Assembly: GCA_017654935.2 (NCBI GenBank)
Contig: CM065699.1
Location: 21,465,110 to 21,529,109 of the forward strand
DNA length: 64,000 nucleotides
Reading direction: 5' to 3'
Source of the DNA: Phymorhynchus buccinoides
Lineage: Eukaryota; Mollusca; Gastropoda; Neogastropoda; Raphitomidae
Part shown: in pieces, positions 56,846 to 64,000 of the stretch
How the letters are laid out: the number at the start of each line of letters is the position of its first letter
Numbering within the stretch: the stretch's first letter is position 1
The notes under the pieces: model-generated
The model's database searches: none
What the model was told of the DNA's origin: nothing
What the model saw: only the letters and a program-made list of their open reading frames with translations
Made by a program: the position numbers and the translations under genes

Positions 56846-57735
56846 AATCATGAGGCTTGATAATACACTTGTCGAGAATCTTGAGGCTTGATAATATACT
56901 CTTGTAGAGAACATTGAGGCTTGATAATATACACTTGTAGAGAATCTTGAGGCCTGTTTGGTTGATGCTTGTAGAGAATCTTGAGGCTTCATAATACACT
57001 TGTAGGGAATCCTGAGGCTTAATAATGCACTTGTAGACAATCTTGAGGCGTGATAATATACACTTGTAGAGAATCTTGAGGCTTGTTTGGTAGACACTTG
57101 TAGAGAATCTTGAGGCTTCATAATACACTTGTAGGGAATCTTGAGGCTTAATAATGCACTTGTAGACAATCTTGAGGCTTGACAATACACTGGAAGACAA
57201 TCCATGTAGATAATCTTTTTACGGCTTGATAATATACTTACAGAGAATATTGAGGCTTGATAATGTACTTGTGTAGTACTAGAATCTTAAGGCTTGATAA
57301 TACAGTTGTAGAGACCCTTGAGGCTTGATGATACAGTTGTAGAGACTCTTGAGGCTTGATGATACAGTTGTATAGAATCTGGAGGCTTGATAGTACACTT
57401 GTAGATAATCTTGAGGCTTGATAATACACTTGTAGAGAACCTGGAGGCTTGATAATACACTTGTAGAGACCCTTGAGACTTGATGATACAATTGTAGAGA
57501 ATCTGGAGGCTTGATAATACACTTGTAGAGAATCTTGAGGCTTGATGATACAGTTGTAGAGACTCTGGAGGCTTGATAATACACTTGTAGAGAATCTTGG
57601 AGGCTTGATGATACACTTGTAGAGAATCTGGAGGCTTGATAATACACTTGTAGAGAATCTTGAGGCTAGAATCTTGTGGCTTGATAATGCACCTGTGGAG
57701 AATCTTAAGGCTTGACAGTACAGTTGTGGACCATT
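56846..57735. repeat. 31-bp variant satellite, about 28 diverged units
   Basis: Units read GCTTGATAATACACTTGTAG followed by AGAATCTTGAG. They share the second half with the 34-bp unit but replace TTTGGTAGACGC by ATAATACAC. More diverged than the 34-bp block, so probably the older part. Confidence 0.9.
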
Positions 57736-58811
57736 ATTTTTATTTGATGACCCAAGTAGAGTTTCATGAGTTTATTTAATAATTGTTGTTCAAACCGTAA
57801 GCACTGTAATTAAAGCGCTGAAAGGTCACTTTTTTATGGCGTCTCCCTAAGAACATTAACAAAGAACAATTTCAAAGAATAATAACATTGGTGAAACTCT
57901 AGGCATACGCAAGGAACAATAATCCTGGAGATCGCGTTTATTACCATGATAGTAACACTGCTGGTTGATTGTCGTGTTGCCGATCATTGGTTTCTCGGGC
58001 ATAGTCCATGAATCAATCGTTTAATTCGTTTCACTGTCTCTGTCCTTTGTTGAGCCTCCCTTAGTCTTCATTCGGTCTTAGTAGTTTTTGTTCAGATGTT
58101 TTCTTAACATGAAATTGAAGTGCATTGTCAGTATATCATATTACGCTTGGCCATTATTGGTTTCTACCCTTTCTTGGTGGCTTCTGCATAGGAAATCATA
58201 TGGACTTAACATGGACATAACACCATATGGACATAACATTTAATTTAAAATAAAATTGACGTTAACTATTTTTAAGAAGAAGATATTGATTGTACATACA
58301 AAGACATTAACTTCATACGATATTGTTCTATAATTATGACAAAAGGCAGCAGTATAGACAGATTGCAAAAAAAGCTAGTATCATTTCATCTTTTTATCAT
58401 GCTCTTTTTTAATTATATTTTTATTAGAGATCCCAGATTTACTAGTACATATAATGAAATTTCTATTGGTGTCAAACACACAATGTTTTAATGTTTGCAG
58501 ACCGTTTTTACAACTCTTAATGCCTTAATCGTTGGCGATTATTTTGACTGTTGATGCGCGCGCAAATTTTATTATATTTGTTACTCTTTTTTTTAAATTG
58601 ATGAATTTCAAGCATTTGATATAATGTATCTATTGTGTATCTATTTTTATCTAAGTCTTGAAATATGTAATAAATTGACATTACGATTGGATTTATGAGT
58701 GAGGTGAATCTGAATAACAACAAATAACGAAAGAAACAAAGCAAGTTACGACAACGCAATGGCAAAAGTTTTGGCTAAGCTCGATGTTTTCCTTCATGGG
58801 AAATACCAATA
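57736..58811. other. Spacer, nothing recognised
   Basis: AT-rich, no supported feature. Confidence 0.4.
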
Positions 58812-58812
58812 C

Positions 58813-58814
58813 CC

Positions 58815-58872
<58 letters not shown>

Positions 58873-58873
58873 C

Positions 58874-58925
<52 letters not shown>

Positions 58926-58926
58926 A
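58813..58926. repeat. C tract and (CT)n microsatellite
   Basis: A C run (58813-58825) followed by an imperfect CT array. Confidence 0.95.
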
Positions 58927-58994
58927 CCCTCTCTGTGGTGTGTGTGTGCCGTCCCAAGCGTAACTCGGTTGTGGAAGGCCCTACTACGCTAGTA

Positions 58995-59208
58995 GGGGAA
59001 GACGGGGTAAAAAGCGCATGGGCGGGTAAGAAGCCCACCTCAATTATCTCATGAAATGAAGCAAATTTCAGCCTTATTTTGACCATGCGACGAGCGTTAA
59101 TGTCTAGCATTCGTCTCATGGGCAAATTTGACTGAAATTTTCTTTATTTCATGAGATAATTGGGGTGGGCTTCTTACCCGCCCATGCGCTTTTTACCCCG
59201 TCTTTCCC
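58995..59208. mobile_element. Palindromic TA-type MITE
   Basis: TA|GGGGAAGACGGGGTAAA at the left and ACCCCGTCTTTCCC|TA at the right; 214 bp, a near-perfect palindrome with a short asymmetric centre. Confidence 0.9.
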
Positions 59209-59210
59209 TA

Positions 59211-60117
59211 GTGACATGTACGGAATAGTGCTGTAAATAACATCGCTATAATAGTGTTGGCCACCGTCCTGGACGCCTAGTAGGGCCTACTTCAACAAAG
59301 GGCTATTTTCAAGCGACACTTGAAGCGAATACGTACTTTGGGAAACCAGACAACCCCAAGGAGTGGAAGGACACGTCAAAGACACAGATATTAACTTTGT
59401 CTTCGCGATCCTTCGGCGAACGCGCCAAGCGAAAACCATGTGAAGACTACGCATGGGAAAACGTTCTGGAAAAGAGTACCAGAAGCTGACACCAGCTGGA
59501 ATTGCAAAAACTAGGTCAATGATGTTAAACACACACACACATGTAAAGAATTATAATTAAGAGTATTTGTTTCTATGAATTATACCAAAACAATTGAGCA
59601 GTTGATGGATAGTAATCGAGATTGTTTGACCATAGAAAAGTAAGCATTTTGGGCCAAACTACTCAAGTACATGTACACATTGTTTTATGTGATTATACAT
59701 TTTGGAGTCTGCTGACTTCTCATTTATGAAGCATAATTGACTGAGAAAAAACCCTATTGTTTTTGTTAAATGACACATTACGGTTAATTAAACCTTGATG
59801 GCTGTTAGCTTTCTTTTCAGAAAAACACAACAAAGCGCATCTATATAATGCCTCTGTGTTCTTGTGTATTTTGCTAGACATCCTATCTGAACATATAATT
59901 TACAATATGTCACAACAAATGTTAACATTGGCGTGAAAATGGTGAGCAAAAAAAAAAGAAGAAGAAAAAAAAACTCATCAAACAATTAAGAGTCTTAAAA
60001 ATATTTGACCAGATGACGTAAAATATTCAACAACCTTGTACTTTAGAAATCCCCTCATGTTTACGACCCTCAAAGTCTGATTCTTTCAGTTTTATGATAA
60101 ATAACCCTAGGCTGATC
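59211..60117. other. Spacer, nothing recognised
   Basis: No exon or repeat supported; a short A run lies at 59948-59974. Confidence 0.4.
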
Positions 60118-60915
60118 CTAACCCAGATAGCCCCAAATTTCTGAGAATGGCAGAAAGTTGCAGTTACCCAAGATAGCCAACCAAATATTCTTACCCAAGA
60201 TAGCCAACCAAATATTCTTAGGGATAGATAATATTTTCAATAGCCAAAAATATTTTACCCAAGATAGCCAATCAAATGTACCCAAGATAGCCAACCAAAT
60301 ATTCTTACCCAAGATAGCCAACCAAATATTCTTACCCAAGATAGCCACCAAATATTCATACCCAAGATAGCCAACCAAATATCAAGAGAAACTCAAACTC
60401 GATTGTTACCCAAGAAGCCAATCAAATATTCTTACCCAAGATAAGCCAATCAAATATGGCTTACCCAAGATAGCCAATCAAATATTCTTACCCAAGATAG
60501 CAAAGCAATTCTTACCCAAGCAAAACAAAAATTCTTACCCAAGATAACCCAAATATTCTACAATCAAAACAGACAAAAGAAATACCCAAGATAGCCAACC
60601 AAATATTCTTACCCAAGATAGCCAACCAAATATTCTTAAAAGAAAACCAAATATTCTTACCCAAGATAGCCAACCAAATATAGGGATAATCAAATAATTA
60701 CCCAAGATAGCCAACATTACGCCACACAAATATTCTTACCCAAGATAGCCAACGCACGCAATTATTCTTACCCACAGATAGCCACACACAAATATTCTTA
60801 CCCAAGATAGCCAACCAAATATTCATACCCAAGATAGCCAACCAAATATTTACCCAAGATAGCCAATCAAATATTCTTATTGGATACATAGTGATAGCCA
60901 ACCAAATATATTGGA
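60118..60915. repeat. Irregular 27-bp tandem repeat
   Basis: The core unit is CTTACCCAAGATAGCCAACC plus AAATATT, about 25 times, with many insertions, deletions and partial units. The minus-strand peptide repeat NIWLAILGK results from the 27-base period. Confidence 0.85.
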
Positions 60916-61019
60916 TAGGGAATAATAATTTTTTACATTATGCGGAGGAAACATATAGGGGAAGGGAATAATTTTTACCGGTTTTGTTTTTTTATTACCC
61001 CGCCACGGAGGAAACAATA

Positions 61020-61790
61020 GGTGATTTATAAACATTCTGCTAAGTATTTATTATATGATTTTTTGAAAGACGCCAAGGTGCTCTTGTTTTTAATATATGC
61101 AGGCATCTCATTCCATAGTTTTGCTCCTGAGTATGTTAAGGATGACATGAAAAGATCTGTTCTTGGACGAGGAATGAATATTAGACTTTTATTACGAGCA
61201 TTACTGATTTGGAATTTTTCACAGAGATAGGGAGGCGCCAGGTTATTCATTATCTTAAACATAAGCACGGCCTTATTTAGACGACATCTTAAGCTGAAAG
61301 GGAGAATGCTTAATGTTTTATAGTCAGTGGTTTGCATTATGTAGTATAATTTTGATTGCACGTCTATAGAGAGTTTCTAGTGGTTTTAAACAGTTCTTAC
61401 TAGCCAAATCCCTTTTTTGTAGAAGCGTAGTCAATATCTGGTTGATGTACGCATGAAAGAACAATTTTCGGGTGTGCTGATCGAGGAAGTGTTTTATTCT
61501 GTTTAACTGAAATATTTTTTGGGATAATTTACGTGTAAGAATGGAAACGTGAAAAGACCAGGTCAGATTGTTATCAATACCAAGGCCAAGTACTTTATGA
61601 GAATCAACTTCTTCCAAAGTATTATCATTGATTTTTACTTTTATTAAATCAGTTTTAATATTTTGACGCTTTTGTCTCGTGGTTATTAACATAAGTTTGG
61701 ATTTCAGAGGGTGCAAGGCCATGTGATTAAATTATGTCCATGTTGCTACCTTGTTTAAGTCATTTTGTAAGTCAGTTAAAACTAAATTTG
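61020..61790 (-). pseudogene. 5'-truncated LINE, C-terminal half
   Basis: Frames on minus: HMALHPLKSKLMLITTRQKR, VLGLGIDNNLTWSFHVS (post-RT motif LGLGID), then shifted LPFSLRCRLNKAVLMFKI, LFMSSLTYSGAKLWNEMP and a terminal FKKSYNKYL. Upstream, a broken DLQNDLNKVATW continues to about 61790. The RT core is missing. Confidence 0.8.
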
Positions 61791-61799
61791 CATTCACAG

Positions 61800-62064
61800 A
61801 GGCAGCTGGAGAACGTCAGCAAGGCAAGGCGCTGAGGCCTCCTTCGAGACTGCCAGGAGGGAGGATGCAGAGGACAAGAGGATGCAGAAGAAAAGCATCA
61901 ACTGTTCAGAGCCCCCCGACCCTCAGTTTCCCATGTTCGTCATGTCCGAAAATATGCAGGTCCAGGATTGGACTCTTCAGCTCATCAGAGGGCATGCCGC
62001 CAGGGACCAGTCCCCCGCTGATCCTCGGACCCGAGGAACCGGCCAACAACTACAGGCATTTTAG
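61800..62064 (+). CDS. Candidate terminal exon, reading frame ambiguous
   Basis: An acceptor (TTTGCATTCACAG) opens a G/C-rich segment with coding-like third positions. The most protein-like frame (from 61801) gives EASFETARREDAEDKRMQKK, then PPDPQFPMFVMSENMQVQDW and stops at 62062-62064. It needs two carried bases. The CNBD2-like donor at 54996 carries one and would enter another frame (EAAGERQQGK, stop near 62089), and a third frame (RQLENVSKARR) stops early. Either an indel, a missing exon or a different gene is involved. Not recognised. Confidence 0.4.
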
Positions 62065-62225
62065 TGCTGCAGCCAAAGGGATTGGTTGACCTTTGGGGAC
62101 CTTCACCAACGCCAGTTATCCTCAAATCCTTTTGGTCGAAAGAGATTCCTGGGCAAGGCATCTCCACTATAAACAGATTCCAGCCCAGTCCAGAATAGCA
62201 GCTGCCCCCTCTGCTATCTAGCAGT
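61990..62225. repeat. Dispersed repeat family D, second copy
   Basis: AGGCATTTTAGTGCTGC, TTGACCTTTGGGGACCTTC, ATCTCCACTATAAACAG and ATTCCAGCCCAGTCC parallel 52980-53170. Confidence 0.6.
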
Positions 62226-62838
62226 CATAGTCGGAAACGACAGACAGGCAAACGGTAAAGAACACATTAGGAGAAAAACTCTTTATAATTAACTCCCCTC
62301 CACCAAAGTTGATTACGATATCAACCACCTAGCAATGCGTGGATCAGAGCCAAAGTGAGACAAACAAAGCATCATTCTCAACAACAAAAAAGAATGTGCC
62401 AAGTTCGCCTTTATGACCCTTCGCCCAGCACACAGTACACACCAACAATGGTGGAGAGGAGGACATACAAACAAATCAATATATATCCAAGAGTGGCATA
62501 GCCTTCTAGCATTGAATATGTTACACTATTACACTCGTTTGTAGCGACCATATCTATAACAACATTTATTTGAAACACTGATTGTTATAAAGCAGATTCA
62601 TAGTGAATTTCAAAAATATAATTGAATATTCGTATTTGCACTGCTTGCTGAATGTATGAACTACACTGTGTTCAGTGTAGTGACATACCTGTATTTCAGT
62701 GCACCTTGTAACAGACAAAATAGCGTCTTTCTGAGAAACATTTTGTGATGAGTGTTTTAAGAAAACTTAACAAGAATGTTCAAATTTGTATATGAGTAGG
62801 CCTACTAAATTTGGTAATTCGCAAAACGTTTATTTGTA
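62226..62838. other. Spacer, nothing recognised
   Basis: No exon or repeat supported. Confidence 0.4.
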
Positions 62839-63052
62839 GGGTAAGACGGGGTAAAAAGCGCATGGGCGGGTAAGAAGCCCACCCCAATTATCTCATGAAA
62901 TGAAGCAAATTTCAGTCTCATTTTGCCCATGAGACGAGCGTTAATGTCTAGCATTCGTCTCATGGGCAAATTTGACTGAAATTTTCTTTATTTCATGAGA
63001 TAATTGGGGTGGGCTTCTTACCCGCCCATGCGCTTTTTACCCCGTCTTCCCC
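62839..63052. mobile_element. Palindromic TA-type MITE, best copy
   Basis: TA|GGGTAAGACGGGGTAAA to ACCCCGTCTTCCCC|TA, 214 bp. The arms carry CGCATGGGCGGGTAAGAAGC, CCACCCCAATTATCTCATG and AAATTTCAGTC, and their complements follow in reverse. Confidence 0.92.
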
Positions 63053-63402
63053 TAAGTGTTTGTCAAATCGGATTTGGGCATAATTAGGTAGATTTAGTGA
63101 TAAACAACACACAACACAGAACAAACTGGTAAGCCTCGAAAGGAATTTTGGTCAATCAAAGAAATTTCGTTATCTCCTCTCTTGGCCTCACTGTTTCATT
63201 CTTTCATTTATTAAATATTGACCATAATATTTACTGAAAGCCGACAGCCTGGGAAAGTCAGGACCATCAGAGCATCTTGACATGTTGAAAGAGCATAGGG
63301 GTTCTGATGTCTCGGGGAGGGTAAAGCACCACTTGTGTTGTTGACCACTTCACTATAATAGTGTCCAGTGGGTCTCACGCAAGGAGGGTCAATGACTGTG
63401 AT
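63053..63402. other. Spacer, nothing recognised
   Basis: No feature supported. Confidence 0.4.
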
Positions 63403-63504
<102 letters not shown>

Positions 63505-63785
63505 GAAAAAGAAATCACGCTTACTAAAAACTACAACACGTTTTTTCCACGGAGGCAACGCAAGGGGGGGGCTACAAAATTAGCAGCATTAATTCTAAAA
63601 CCATATCAAAATGCAGTAATAACAAACACATAAAACGTAAACATTGCAAAATAGCAAACGAAATGATTCAAGGGGGCAGGCATTTATTTGTTTTTAAGAC
63701 CAAAATATGTTTTGAAATGGTTATAAACATAATGTGTTTATTTTGTACATCAGTCATTGTTACATCACACTTTAAAATGATTTTT

Positions 63786-64000
63786 ATAATAAAGCAGTAG
63801 CTTTCATAAAATTCAGTGTTAAAGGGGGTGTAAGAATTGAGCAAAAAATGACGCTCACACTGAGGTTGACATACCAATAATAAAGCAGTAGCTTCCATAA
63901 AATTCAGTGTTAAAGGGGGTGTAAGAATTGAGCAAAAAATGACGCTCACACTGAGGTTGACATACCAATAATAAAGCAGTAGCTTTCATAAAATTCAGTG
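63786..64000. repeat. 91-bp tandem repeat running off the window
   Basis: Units start AAAGCAGTAGCTT at 63791, 63882 and 63973 and are nearly identical (one T/C change in CTTTCAT/CTTCCAT). The third unit is cut by the window end. Confidence 0.92.

Noticed and set aside
54992..57735. Direct repeats of 31-34 bp resembling a CRISPR array
   Set aside because: Units are contiguous with no unique spacers, and the genome is eukaryotic.

Overview
This is a eukaryotic genome window, almost certainly from a mollusc and probably a gastropod. Genes are split by introns with GT/AG borders. More than half of the sequence is repeats: tRNA-headed SINEs, several LINE fragments, many short palindromic (MITE-like) elements, long microsatellites and large minisatellites. 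There is one 500-N scaffold gap (36001-36500). The organism call is an inference from protein resemblance and repeat style; nothing here identifies a species. There are no operons, ribosome binding sites, CRISPR arrays, rRNA genes or free-standing tRNA genes.

Genes, left to right. (1) The last three exons of USB1, the U6 snRNA 3'-end phosphodiesterase, on + (524-3711). (2) A complete nine-finger C2H2 zinc-finger gene on + (coding exons between 11632 and 17026, 681 residues). (3) A complete NDUFB9 gene (mitochondrial complex I LYR subunit) on - (27837 down to 20603, four exons, 144 residues). (4) Two orphan exons on + (31756-31833 and 35055-35182) that look coding but that I cannot name. (5) Six exons of a CNBD2-like protein with two cyclic-nucleotide-binding domains on + (36974-55010). 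Its 5' end is probably lost in or before the gap and its 3' end is ambiguous. (6) A possible terminal exon at 61800-62064. Most of the longest open frames in the window, including those of 371, 530, 602 and 636 codons, are minisatellites read through and are not genes.

Mobile DNA fills the introns and spacers. Identified elements: a tRNA-headed SINE family (five copies), a second SINE-like family with an AAG-rich tail (four copies), a 649-bp Helitron-like insertion with its empty site visible beside it, and TTAA-flanked piggyBac-type MITEs in three sub-families. Others are TA-flanked palindromic MITEs (five copies, one cut by the scaffold gap), TACCGTATTTT-ended MITEs (three copies), LINE relics at 9.4-10.5, 15.3-15.8, 24.3-25.6, 26.2-27.2, 40.9-44.2 and 61.0-61.8 kb, and a decayed integrase (KRBA2/SCAND3-type) at 40.0-40.6 kb.

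The most notable theme is that minisatellites abut splice sites. A 72-bp array runs into the acceptor of the last USB1 exon. A 102-bp array family starts just after the donor of the first CNBD2-like exon. A 34-bp array of about 54 units starts inside the last recognised CNBD2-like exon and copies its potential donor. A second theme is transposon material at exon borders: LINE tails before two zinc-finger acceptors, a MITE five bases into an NDUFB9 intron, and a dispersed repeat around a CNBD2-like acceptor. A third is an element bounded by two inverted arrays of an AAAACGGCCC motif (29193-30913). No multi-gene system is visible; the genes appear functionally unrelated.
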